Source: Coprococcus sp. (GTDB taxonomy: Bacteria; Bacillota; Clostridia; Lachnospirales; Lachnospiraceae). Taken from it: 64,000 nt of DNA. Below the pieces are notes generated by a model, which worked only from the letters and a program-made list of their open reading frames with translations, did not search any database and was not told the DNA's origin. The translations under genes and the position numbers were made by a program. This document shows positions 17,328-25,362 of this stretch, one piece after another. Position 1 is the first letter of the stretch, and each line of letters starts with the position of its first letter. The stretch is from NCBI GenBank assembly GCA_017935345.1, contig JAGBHU010000045.1:1-64000 (forward strand). Reading direction: 5' to 3'.

Positions 17328-17870
17328 TTAACCAAAATATCTCTTAAGTAATCCCTCGAAAGCCTTACCATGTCTGGCCTCATCTCTTGCCATCTCATGT
17401 ACGGTATCATGAATTGCATCAAGATTGAGCGCCTTTGCACGCTTTGCAAGGTCTGTCTTGCCTGCTGTTGCGCCGTTCTCTGCTTCCACTCTCATTTCAA
17501 GATTCTTCTTTGTTGAGTCTGTAACAACCTCTCCAAGAAGCTCTGCAAACTTAGCTGCATGCTCAGCCTCTTCATAAGCTGCCTTCTCCCAATATAAACC
17601 AATTTCAGGATATCCTTCTCTATGAGCAACACGTGCCATAGCAAGATACATACCAACCTCTGAGCACTCGCCCTGGAAATTAGCTCTTAAATCCTCAATA
17701 ATATCCTCCGGTGCTCCCTGAGCAACACCAACAACATGCTCTGCTGCCCATGTCATATCAGCACCCTGCTCTACGAACTTGTCAGCAGGTGCCTTACATA
17801 CAGGACACTGCTCAGGAGCAGCATCTCCTTCATATACATATCCACATACGCTACATACAAATTTTGCCAT
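17328..17870 (-). CDS. Rubrerythrin with N-terminal rubredoxin domain (NADH peroxidase type)
   Basis: This cytosolic enzyme reduces hydrogen peroxide to water in anaerobes. At 180 residues it has the reverse domain order: a rubredoxin-like iron site first ([12 protein letters not shown] and QCPVCKAP), then a four-helix diiron domain with Glu-rich helices ([44 protein letters not shown]). The start at 17870 follows GGAGG; upstream in-frame ATGs lie within the leader. A promoter and a 13 bp palindrome lie upstream. The electron donor, probably an NADH-dependent reductase, is not in the window. Confidence 0.94.
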   Translation of the reverse strand: MAKFVCSVCGYVYEGDAAPEQCPVCKAPADKFVEQGADMTWAAEHVVGVAQGAPEDIIEDLRANFQGECSEVGMYLAMARVAHREGYPEIGLYWEKAAYEEAEHAAKFAELLGEVVTDSTKKNLEMRVEAENGATAGKTDLAKRAKALNLDAIHDTVHEMARDEARHGKAFEGLLKRYFG

Positions 17871-17901
17871 TTTTTTATCCTCCATCATATTAATCATTTT
17901 C

Positions 17902-17914
17902 GTAATCAAATTAC
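17902..17914 (-). promoter_or_regulatory. Palindrome near the rubrerythrin transcription start
   Basis: GTAAT-CAA-ATTAC is a perfect 13 bp palindrome lying 9 bp downstream of the predicted -10 box (minus direction), where a repressor would block initiation. It is not a clear PerR box. Confidence 0.35.
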
Positions 17915-17922
17915 TCAAATAT

Positions 17923-17950
17923 ATTTTATCTTAAATTCAAAATATGTCAA
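17923..17950 (-). promoter_or_regulatory. Promoter of the rubrerythrin gene
   Basis: On the minus strand TTGACA (plus 17945-17950), a 16 bp spacer and TAAAAT (plus 17923-17928) make a near-consensus promoter about 50 bp before the start codon. Confidence 0.7.
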
Positions 17951-17977
17951 CACTACCCGGACAAGTTCCCATTAATT

Positions 17978-18841
17978 TCATCGATGTTCACCAACAAAAA
18001 ATAGTGCTAACGTTCCCGGACCGGAATGTGCTCCAATAACCGTTCCTACATATGATATAACGATATTCTCCGTTCCGAATTTCTCTCTGATGATATCTGC
18101 CAGCTTCTCTGCATCCTCTATACAATCACCGTGACTGATAAAGACATCCTGTGTTTCGGGATGAACAGCAAGAGCCTCCATACGCTTTGCAAGCTCCGTT
18201 ACGGATGTCTTTCTGCCTCTTACCTTGCTCACATTGATCAATCTGCCCTCATCATCCACATGTAAAATCGGCTTGATATTCAACATTGTACCAAGTGTAG
18301 CTGTTACACCCGATACTCTTCCGCCTCTCTTTAGGAAAAATAAATCATCAACCGTAAACCAATGACAAAGTTTCAGTTTTATATCTTCGATATATGCTGC
18401 CGTCTCCTCAAGCGTTTTTCCGGCATTTCTACATTTACATGCTTTATATACGAGAAGTCCCTGACCCATCGAGGCAGCAAGCGTATCAATAGATATCATT
18501 TTTCTGTCTGTATATTGCTCAAGCAATTCATTTCCTGTCATGGCAACCGTCTGATAGGTACTGCTGAGATTCGAAGAAAATCCCAAATAGAGTATATCCT
18601 GTCCTTGTTTGAATATCTCCTCAATCATGGAAGCTGCCACATCTGCATTTACTGCCGATGTCTTTATATTCTGGTTATTCCTAAGCTTTGCATAGAAATC
18701 CTTTACATCCAGCTCATCATTTTTATAGACACCTTCGCCTTCTATAACAATATCAAGCTGCATAACTTTGATATCCAGCTCCTCTACCATACTCTGTGGC
18801 AAGTCACAGGATGAATCAGTAATGATAGAATATTTATTCAT
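17978..18841 (-). CDS. DegV family fatty-acid-binding protein
   Basis: DegV proteins bind fatty acids; in Firmicutes some present acyl groups to FakA-type kinases for phospholipid synthesis. The 287-residue protein begins with YSIITDSSCDLP, the family opening, followed by SNLSSTYQTV and SIDTLAASMGQGLLV, which line the lipid site, and ends with IGAHSGPGTLALFF. No kinase gene is nearby. GGAGG lies 7 bases before the ATG. It is 28 bp from the next gene upstream in transcription, which encodes a c-di-GMP protein, and may share its transcript. Confidence 0.93.
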   Translation of the reverse strand: MNKYSIITDSSCDLPQSMVEELDIKVMQLDIVIEGEGVYKNDELDVKDFYAKLRNNQNIKTSAVNADVAASMIEEIFKQGQDILYLGFSSNLSSTYQTVAMTGNELLEQYTDRKMISIDTLAASMGQGLLVYKACKCRNAGKTLEETAAYIEDIKLKLCHWFTVDDLFFLKRGGRVSGVTATLGTMLNIKPILHVDDEGRLINVSKVRGRKTSVTELAKRMEALAVHPETQDVFISHGDCIEDAEKLADIIREKFGTENIVISYVGTVIGAHSGPGTLALFFVGEHR

Positions 18842-18869
18842 GGTATTCCCTCCATCTGCCTGTCAGGCA

Positions 18870-20696
18870 TTAATTTCCCAGAGCTGCCTTTTTTAGCAGA
18901 TATTCATAATCCGCAATCGGTATCGGCTTACTATAATAATAGCCCTGTATGTAATGACATCCCCACTCTTTTAAGTATTCCTTCTGCTCAAAGGTCTCTA
19001 CGCCCTCAGCAAGGCTCTTGATACCAAGATGATTTGCAATCGTGAGAATATCTTTAGCCATCAGCATATCCTTGTTGTTGACTTCTCCAACAGCTATACC
19101 ATCTATAAAACTTTTATCTATCTTTATAATATCAAGCGGCATATCTTTAAGCAAACCAAGACATGAATAACCGGTACCAAAATCATCCATAGATATTTTA
19201 AAGCCCTGTGCTTTTATATCGTTCAATACCCCGATAAGATAACTCATATCACTGAATTCCGCACTCTCTGTAATCTCAAAATCAATCAGTTCATGCGGTA
19301 CACCGTATTCATCTACGATATCGCATAGTATATAGATTAAGTCCGGTCTTGCAATCTGATGTCTGGACAGATTTACCGAAATAGGAAACAACGGTAACCC
19401 CAGAACCTTCCATTCCGCAAATTTCTTACATACCTGACGAAGTACATATCTGTCTATAATGTCAATCGTTCCGTCACTCTCAAACTGAGGTACAAAGTAT
19501 TGTGGCGAAAGGATATCCCCGCCTTTATAGAACCATCTGATTAATGCCTCTGCACCTGTAAGCTTATCATTCTGTGGATTGTATTTCGGCTGAAGATATA
19601 CCACCAAATCTTCATTTTCTATTGCATACGGCAATTCCACCTTATACTTCTGTGCCATAACATATCTGTGCTTCATTTCCTCTGTATAAAGCTTAAGCTC
19701 GGTCACATTATTTTTTATACACAGATTCTGTGCCATCGCTGCCATATCTTCTATACGCATATCCGTATTGATCGTCTCATTTTCATCATAAGCAACGATT
19801 CCACAGCTATAAAATAATTTATATTTATGGTTAGACGGCAATTCACCCAATTCTTCAAACAGACTGTACAAATGATTGTAAAGCTTTTCTTCCGGCATAT
19901 CCTTTATAATCATGGCAAAATTGTCCTTCTCACATTTTGCCGCATACAAAATCCAATCCTTATGACCTAATACGTCACATATATGTCTGAATAATTCTCT
20001 GGCTACTTCCCTGCCAAATATATTATTGACAAGCTTAAAACTCTTAATATCAAATTTTGCAAAAACAAATCTGTCCAGACCTATATACTCACACTGCTCC
20101 AACTTTGCTTTAAGCCATGTCCAGTTATAAAATCCTGTTGTCGAATCACGATAAGCGAGCTCATACAAATCTCTCTTTGACATATTATCCAGTGTAAGCA
20201 TTTCTTCGGTCTTTGTCTTCTTCGACCATACCGGTATTTCTACCTTCAGACTATTCGCACTCTCCATATAGCATACATAAGGAAGCTTATGATTTGAAAC
20301 AACATGAAGCTTCTCATTTTCAATATACAGCTTTGCATATGAATATGCATTTGCCATAAGACGCGGAATATCCTCCATCAATGCTACATCAAAGCCGCTT
20401 ATATCAACGACATCAAAACCGGGAATCGTTACACTTACACAGTCAGCAGGCAGCTTATCCATATCACTGTAGCCAAGCTCTAATCCGCCACACAGTCTCG
20501 AGTAACCTGATTCCGTCATTTTTTCAGGCATATAAAATAACGCCCTGTTGCTAAGAGGCCTGTAAATAGAGTCAAATCTGATATGCCAGTCATAGCCGTT
20601 TTCATTACAAAACTCTTCATAACCATTTGCTGCAACAGTTCTTAAAACATACAATTTTCTTTTCGGCTTGTACGCCTTTTCCCAATGAAGTTCCAT
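18870..20696 (-). CDS. Cyclic-di-GMP phosphodiesterase (degenerate GGDEF plus EAL)
   Basis: The 608-residue protein has an N-terminal region of about 180 residues of unknown fold without membrane segments, a GGDEF domain (about 185-350) and an EAL domain (about 355-600). The GGDEF signature is replaced by CEKDNF, so diguanylate cyclase activity is not expected. The EAL part keeps catalytic residues: GAEALIRW, SVNLSRHQ, FEITESAEF, MDDFGTGYSCL, IKIDKSFI and LAEGVET, so it should hydrolyse c-di-GMP to pGpG. The GGDEF remnant may bind GTP as an allosteric activator, as known for some homologues. AGAGG precedes the ATG. Confidence 0.92.
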   Translation of the reverse strand: MELHWEKAYKPKRKLYVLRTVAANGYEEFCNENGYDWHIRFDSIYRPLSNRALFYMPEKMTESGYSRLCGGLELGYSDMDKLPADCVSVTIPGFDVVDISGFDVALMEDIPRLMANAYSYAKLYIENEKLHVVSNHKLPYVCYMESANSLKVEIPVWSKKTKTEEMLTLDNMSKRDLYELAYRDSTTGFYNWTWLKAKLEQCEYIGLDRFVFAKFDIKSFKLVNNIFGREVARELFRHICDVLGHKDWILYAAKCEKDNFAMIIKDMPEEKLYNHLYSLFEELGELPSNHKYKLFYSCGIVAYDENETINTDMRIEDMAAMAQNLCIKNNVTELKLYTEEMKHRYVMAQKYKVELPYAIENEDLVVYLQPKYNPQNDKLTGAEALIRWFYKGGDILSPQYFVPQFESDGTIDIIDRYVLRQVCKKFAEWKVLGLPLFPISVNLSRHQIARPDLIYILCDIVDEYGVPHELIDFEITESAEFSDMSYLIGVLNDIKAQGFKISMDDFGTGYSCLGLLKDMPLDIIKIDKSFIDGIAVGEVNNKDMLMAKDILTIANHLGIKSLAEGVETFEQKEYLKEWGCHYIQGYYYSKPIPIADYEYLLKKAALGN

Positions 20697-20783
20697 AATC
20701 TAACCTCTATATATATCTAACATTTATCATTATAATGATTTTATTATAGCACAAAAGCATAGTCCTTGGAAGGTACAAAGACA

Positions 20784-20846
20784 AAAAAGCCTTGTAAATC
20801 ACATTAAATAGCAAATCAAATTTAATCGTAATCTACAAAGCTTTTC
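20784..20846 (-). terminator. Possible terminator after the FeoB-associated gene
   Basis: AAAAAAGCCTTGTA and TACAAAGCTTTT form an interrupted stem across a long loop of about 37 bases, 38 bp beyond the stop codon. The T tract on the minus strand is good but the loop is long. Confidence 0.45.
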
Positions 20847-20883
20847 CTGTATATTCCTTAATCGACATATTGTACTCATCTGT

Positions 20884-21030
20884 TTAGTGACAACCATTGC
20901 AATTCTTACAATTTCCACCACATTGAATGGACTTTCCTGCCTTTTTATCCTTAACCATACTCCTTACGGCAAAGAAGCAAATAACAAGAATTATCAAAAT
21001 AACGATAGCAGTACTGATTGTCGTTCCCAT
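20884..21030 (-). CDS. FeoB-associated Cys-rich membrane protein
   Basis: This 48-residue protein fits the FeoB-associated family: a short N terminus (MGTTIST), one membrane helix rich in Ile, Val and Leu, a basic stretch (RSMVKDKKAGK) and a C-terminal cysteine cluster, CGGNCKNCNGCH. It is thought to help ferrous iron uptake by FeoB, perhaps by binding Fe2+ at the membrane. The feoA and feoB genes are not adjacent, which is unusual. An AAAGGG site lies 8 bases before the ATG at 21030; another ATG at 21036 is too close to it. A consensus promoter and two palindromic operators lie upstream. Confidence 0.85.
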   Translation of the reverse strand: MGTTISTAIVILIILVICFFAVRSMVKDKKAGKSIQCGGNCKNCNGCH

Positions 21031-21047
21031 AAACATCGCCCTTTCAT

Positions 21048-21108
21048 AAAAGAATTGGTTAGCTATATCTAACCTTTCACAGGTAAGTATAGACTAACCA
21101 ATTCTTTT
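21048..21108. terminator. Long dyad between two minus-strand genes
   Basis: AAAAGAATTGGTTAG (21048-21062) and CTAACCAATTCTTTT (21094-21108) form a perfect 15 bp stem around a 31-base centre. It could end transcription of the upstream kinase-like gene and includes the operators and promoter spacer of the FeoB-associated gene. Confidence 0.6.
21057..21099 (-). promoter_or_regulatory. Two 18 bp palindromes, probable metal-regulator operator
   Basis: GGTTAG-ctatat-CTAACC (21057-21074) and GGTAAG-tataga-CTAACC (21082-21099) are arranged 25 bp centre to centre. The second covers the -10 box and spacer, the first lies over the early transcribed region. The GGTTAG/CTAACC half-sites recall DtxR/IdeR-type boxes, fitting iron control. 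Confidence 0.55.
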
Positions 21109-21114
21109 TGTCAA
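21086..21114 (-). promoter_or_regulatory. Promoter of the FeoB-associated gene
   Basis: On the minus strand TTGACA (plus 21109-21114), a 17 bp spacer and TATACT (plus 21086-21091) form a near-consensus sigma-A promoter about 55 bp before the start codon. Confidence 0.8.
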
Positions 21115-21133
21115 TACTGCTGTTGATAAAATA

Positions 21134-21727
21134 TTACTCTATCACTAAATCTACATAACTGATAATAAAATCCGCAGCATCATCTATCGTCATTCCGCTT
21201 ATATTCAGGCACATGTCATATGCTTCAGCCATTCCCCAGCTCTTTTCTGAATATGCATCATGATATTCTTTTCTTTGCTTATCCATACGTGTAATTGTAA
21301 TCTTTGCCTCACGCTCGGAAAGCTTATCTGCCTCGATAACCCTGTGTAATCTGTCCTCCATATTTGCACAGATAAAAATGGATACAAGTCCCTTTTCGCC
21401 AGCAAGAGCCGAATCTGCACATCTGCCGACAACAACAAAGGATTCGCCTGCTTCCGCCTTCTTTCTTAAGTAAGCAAACTGCATATTTGCCATTGCCTCC
21501 TCTAAAGAATTGGAATGCTCGCCAAGTCTTCTGGAAAACCATACGTTTCTGGGTTTTTCATCAAATTTCTTCAATTTTTCATAATCACGATTAATCTTTT
21601 CCGCAATCTCCTGCAAAATATTTTTATCATACAATGAAATATGAAGCTTCTCTGCAATTCTTTGAGCTACAATATGTCCGCAGCTTCCGTACTGACGGCC
21701 AATTGAAATAATAACCTGTTTATCCAC
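21134..21727 (-). CDS. Cytidylate kinase-like family protein
   Basis: The 197-residue protein belongs to the cytidylate-kinase-like family, a P-loop group distinct from Cmk. The P-loop is altered: ISIGRQYGSCGHIVAQRIAE keeps the glycine-rich turn but has no classical GKST. Later segments include LYDKNILQEIA, FVVVGRCADSAL and ITRMDKQRKEYHDAYS, typical of the family. The substrate is not known. It starts with GTG, supported by GGGAGG 6 bases upstream, and lies 23 bp after the transporter gene, so the two probably form an operon. Confidence 0.85.
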   Translation of the reverse strand: MDKQVIISIGRQYGSCGHIVAQRIAEKLHISLYDKNILQEIAEKINRDYEKLKKFDEKPRNVWFSRRLGEHSNSLEEAMANMQFAYLRKKAEAGESFVVVGRCADSALAGEKGLVSIFICANMEDRLHRVIEADKLSEREAKITITRMDKQRKEYHDAYSEKSWGMAEAYDMCLNISGMTIDDAADFIISYVDLVIE

Positions 21728-21750
21728 TTTACGCCTCCCATTACTTTATA

Positions 21751-23106
21751 CTAGCAGTAAACAACAAATATAAACAACATAGATATTGTTACAATAATGA
21801 TGGTGGCCGGAGCTACTGCTTTACAGTATCTGCCCCATCCAATCGGATGACCGCTCTTCGCTGAAACCGAAGTGCCTACAACATTTGCTGACGCACCAAT
21901 CGGGGTTGCGCTTCCACCAATATCCGTTCCCATTGACAATGTCCATGCAAGCGTATCAAGATTTGCACCTGTTGATGCTGAAAGACTGTTTATAATCGGT
22001 ATCATCGTTGCCGCAAATGGAATATTATCCACAAAAGCAGAGGCAAAGGCGGATACCCAAAGAATAATGGCTACCATAACCTTAATATTACCGCCGCTTA
22101 CGTCTCCAATAAATCCGGCAATCTTTTCAAGAATACCTGTCTGTTCAAGTCCGCCTACTACCATAAACAAGCCTATAAAAAACAGCAATGTTTTATAATC
22201 AACCTTCTTCAAAAGCTCCGATATATATCTGGCAAAGCATATCAATGTAAGAAGTGCAATAAACACACCGATGAACGCTACGGTAAGTCCTGTTATGGCA
22301 TGTGTCACGAGCAAGACTACGGCACATGCAAAAATGATGCAGCTCATTACAAAATACTTTACATCTGTAATAGCAGACTTAGGCTCAGGAAGTGTTGAAT
22401 AATCAACCGTACCTGTCGTCCTTGTAAGCACCTTTCTATATACAAAATAAAAGTAAAATATGATTACAACAAGTGAAATCCCTGCCATAAGACCTGTATG
22501 TGTAAGGAAATCAAAAAATGAATATCCAAGCGACGTTCCAATGATTATATTTGGCGGATCCCCACACATAGTCGCCGAACCACCCAGATTTGCACAAAAT
22601 ATTTCTGACAAAATCATGGGTACAGGGTCAAATTTCAACAGTTTTGCAAGCTCCACGGTAACTGCTGCCAAAAATAAAATAACTGTAATACTGTCAATAA
22701 ACATCGCCAGTATTGCCGACAAAATCATAAATGAAATAAAAAGCGGTATCGGCTTGTAATTTACAAGCTTTGCAAGCCTCATACATAACCATCTGAAGAA
22801 GCCTGCCTTTGCCATACCTTCAACCATAACCATCATACCTGCAATAAATATAATGGTCGCCCAGTTAATACCTGAAGTTGACTCCTCCGCATTTCCTGAA
22901 ACATACCAAAATTCCTTTGTAAAAATACTTTTTACATTTAGGGTTTCTATAATTGCATCGGTACTGTGCATACATAATCCAAATACCACCCCTAATGTCA
23001 AAATACCACATGCAAGCGTTACCCATTGCCTTTCTATCTTATCTAAAACAATAAGAATAAACATAGCAATAAAGATCATCAACGCAACGATCTGAGTTAT
23101 TGTCAT
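21751..23106 (-). CDS. ArsB/SLC13-type anion transporter
   Basis: A membrane protein of 451 residues with about 11 to 12 helices, belonging to the ion-transporter superfamily of ArsB, NhaD and CitMHS. Two inverted-repeat halves carry helical-hairpin motifs: ILSEIFCANLGGSATMCGDPPN in the first (the SATxxGDPPN signature) and SMGTDIGGSATPIGASANVVG in the second. Substrates in this group include arsenite, Na+/H+ and dicarboxylates; the residues alone do not decide which. GGAGG precedes the ATG. Neighbours give no substrate clue, except that the downstream kinase-like gene is co-oriented. Confidence 0.85.
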   Translation of the reverse strand: MTITQIVALMIFIAMFILIVLDKIERQWVTLACGILTLGVVFGLCMHSTDAIIETLNVKSIFTKEFWYVSGNAEESTSGINWATIIFIAGMMVMVEGMAKAGFFRWLCMRLAKLVNYKPIPLFISFMILSAILAMFIDSITVILFLAAVTVELAKLLKFDPVPMILSEIFCANLGGSATMCGDPPNIIIGTSLGYSFFDFLTHTGLMAGISLVVIIFYFYFVYRKVLTRTTGTVDYSTLPEPKSAITDVKYFVMSCIIFACAVVLLVTHAITGLTVAFIGVFIALLTLICFARYISELLKKVDYKTLLFFIGLFMVVGGLEQTGILEKIAGFIGDVSGGNIKVMVAIILWVSAFASAFVDNIPFAATMIPIINSLSASTGANLDTLAWTLSMGTDIGGSATPIGASANVVGTSVSAKSGHPIGWGRYCKAVAPATIIIVTISMLFIFVVYC

Positions 23107-23311
23107 TTTCTCTGCCTCCTATATTTTGCAACCTGTCATATCGTAACAGGGCAGTTATTTGCCACCGTCTATAATAGCACTTTGAAGATTTCAAAAACAG
23201 AGTAAATTTAAATAATTTTTACATATTTTTTTGTCAACTTTTAGATATTTCATCAAAATTGTACTTACATAATTTTAAACCGCTAAAGCCTTAAAATTGA
23301 TAGTAAATATA

Positions 23312-25342
23312 CTAATATGTATCTGATGCAGGATATTTATCTAAAAAAGCTTCAGCATATTTTGTTGCATTATATCTTGAGAAATTAAATCCCCTTATTG
23401 CACCGTATTTTTCATTTTTCCGAATGATATCTGTTAGATATATCTCAATGTTTACATCTCCTCGTAAAAACCTGTCAGCCTCAATTACATCCCCCGCTTT
23501 ATAATTATTTTCCTCCAAATATTCACATACCGCAGGAACCGCATCATCACAAAGTCTCATCACATATTCTAAATCCACTTCTCTGTCATGTGTCTGATTC
23601 AGATTATAATTTGCAATAATATTGGCCGGTCTTGAATATGCATATAGGATGAGCATAGCCATAATGGCAAGGAATATATAATTAAACAGTGGAAATACAT
23701 CAGAAAATATCCTTATCACAACGCCCACCATTAACACAGCCGTCAGTGCCAGCATAAACAACACAATGAATCTCGCATACGTAAGATCATACTCTTTAAT
23801 ATACATAACCATACGGACTACTGAAGACGCAATCATAATATATGTACATACGCTCATTACCGTAAGGATAACCTTAAGCACCGTACTCTTCTTAAATAAT
23901 TTTATACAAAGAAGTACGATGACAAGATTTAATATTGCTACAAACAGCAACTGAAAAAATCCATGTCTGGCGTACTGTGCATATGACATTCCGTCAGGCA
24001 GTTTCATATTATTGATAAACAGATACAGTATCTGTATTACCGAGAAAATCAAATAAAACACGGTAAGCACACCTGTAATTGTGATACCGATTACAGGCTC
24101 ACAGCCTATGTTTTTCCCGTTCAGATAATCAAAATCCCTTTTTGGCATTTTTACCACCATGCCATATACAAACAAGAATATAATAAAAGCAAAAATTGCC
24201 CAGAATACAACATCCGGAGAAAACAAAAATCTTCCAAATATGGATTCTATAACGGATGCAAACACTTCATCCGCTTCTGCAAGAAGCTTCAGTACAAATA
24301 CCAAAATCGGAATTACGATTACAATACCAAGAAATACATAGATACCCTTATGTCCTTTTTTTCCATTATTCTTCTTTAATGCACTATAATCAATAAAAGC
24401 TTCTCCGATATAAATAAATGGTGAAATCAGCACATCCCAAAACACTATAAATGCCTTGAGAAGTCCCCATCTTTTCACATTGTTAAAATAACTCAGAAGT
24501 CCAAATATCTCAAGCACCAGTATTCCGGAATTGCATATAAATATGATTCCTTTATCTGCCGTAAGACACTCTGCCACTCCAAAGAGTATCATTCCCACGA
24601 AATATATAATTAATCTGTTCTGTTTTGCAAGTGCTGCCGACGTTGTTATTTCCCCGTCATTTTTTCGTGCCATCTGTTTTTCATATCGTACAAGCGAAAA
24701 ACTGATAAAACCTATCGAGATGAAGGAAAGTGCCGATGTAATGATACCTGACCAGTTCCTATAAAGGCAGATAGCACATATAATTGCATAAATCATAACC
24801 GGAACACCCATCAGGGCATATCGTGTTGCAGATTCATCCGGATGCTTGATTTGCGGCTTCTGATAATACTGATACGGCATCACCTGTCTTGGTGGCATAT
24901 TCTGCTGCGGCATCACCTGTCTTGGCGGCACATTCTGCTGTGGCATCATCTGTCTTGGCGGCATATTCTGCTGTGGCATCATCTGTCTTGGTGACATATT
25001 CTGCTGCGGCATCACCTGTCTTGGCGACACATTCTGCTGCGGCATCATCTGTCTTGGCGGCACATTCTGCTGCGGCATCATCTGTCTTGGTGGAATCCCC
25101 TGATTTTGTATAGGTGTTGACGGATATCCTCCCTGATTTGGCATAGCCTGCTGCTGCCCTCTCTGATTCGGATTTCCATACACCGGCGATATATTAGGGT
25201 TAGATGCATTCTGATTTGCTGCCATCTGTTGCATCTGCTCCGGTTCGTTCCCATTTTCCGGTCCATTCCTGTTTTCCGGTCCATTCCTGTTTTCCGATTC
25301 ATTCCTATTGATGTTGTTTTCTTGTGTATTTTCATTATCCAT
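23312..25342 (-). CDS. DUF4153/DUF4173-type membrane protein with repeat-rich N terminus
   Basis: The 676-residue protein starts with a cytosolic, Asn/Gln/Pro-rich region of about 165 residues. It contains NRNGPEN repeats and six copies of an 11-residue repeat PQQNxxPRQxM. After this come some 12 membrane helices and a soluble C-terminal domain of about 100 residues ending with GFNFSRYNATKYAEAFL, which resembles the end of the DUF4153/DUF4173 families. Function is unknown; relatives occur widely in Firmicutes, sometimes near signalling genes. GGAGG lies 10 bases before the ATG. The low-complexity tail may mediate weak protein contacts. Confidence 0.8.
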   Translation of the reverse strand: MDNENTQENNINRNESENRNGPENRNGPENGNEPEQMQQMAANQNASNPNISPVYGNPNQRGQQQAMPNQGGYPSTPIQNQGIPPRQMMPQQNVPPRQMMPQQNVSPRQVMPQQNMSPRQMMPQQNMPPRQMMPQQNVPPRQVMPQQNMPPRQVMPYQYYQKPQIKHPDESATRYALMGVPVMIYAIICAICLYRNWSGIITSALSFISIGFISFSLVRYEKQMARKNDGEITTSAALAKQNRLIIYFVGMILFGVAECLTADKGIIFICNSGILVLEIFGLLSYFNNVKRWGLLKAFIVFWDVLISPFIYIGEAFIDYSALKKNNGKKGHKGIYVFLGIVIVIPILVFVLKLLAEADEVFASVIESIFGRFLFSPDVVFWAIFAFIIFLFVYGMVVKMPKRDFDYLNGKNIGCEPVIGITITGVLTVFYLIFSVIQILYLFINNMKLPDGMSYAQYARHGFFQLLFVAILNLVIVLLCIKLFKKSTVLKVILTVMSVCTYIMIASSVVRMVMYIKEYDLTYARFIVLFMLALTAVLMVGVVIRIFSDVFPLFNYIFLAIMAMLILYAYSRPANIIANYNLNQTHDREVDLEYVMRLCDDAVPAVCEYLEENNYKAGDVIEADRFLRGDVNIEIYLTDIIRKNEKYGAIRGFNFSRYNATKYAEAFLDKYPASDTY
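24876..25094 (-). repeat. 33 bp coding tandem repeat
   Basis: Six near-identical 33 bp units plus a partial one encode PQQNxxPRQxM in the DUF4153-type protein. Units differ at a few positions, mostly changing Val/Met and Ser/Pro. Unit length keeps the frame. Confidence 0.9.
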
Positions 25343-25362
25343 AAAATATAACCTCCATACTT

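Noticed and set aside
20887-21072. 61-residue plus-strand frame
   Set aside because: Antisense to the FeoB-associated gene, whose cysteine cluster, promoter and ribosome binding site are on the minus strand.
24876-25094. Regular repeats resembling a CRISPR array
   Set aside because: Units are contiguous, in frame and encode a peptide repeat; there are no unique spacers. The same applies to 36906-37085 and 61089-61238.
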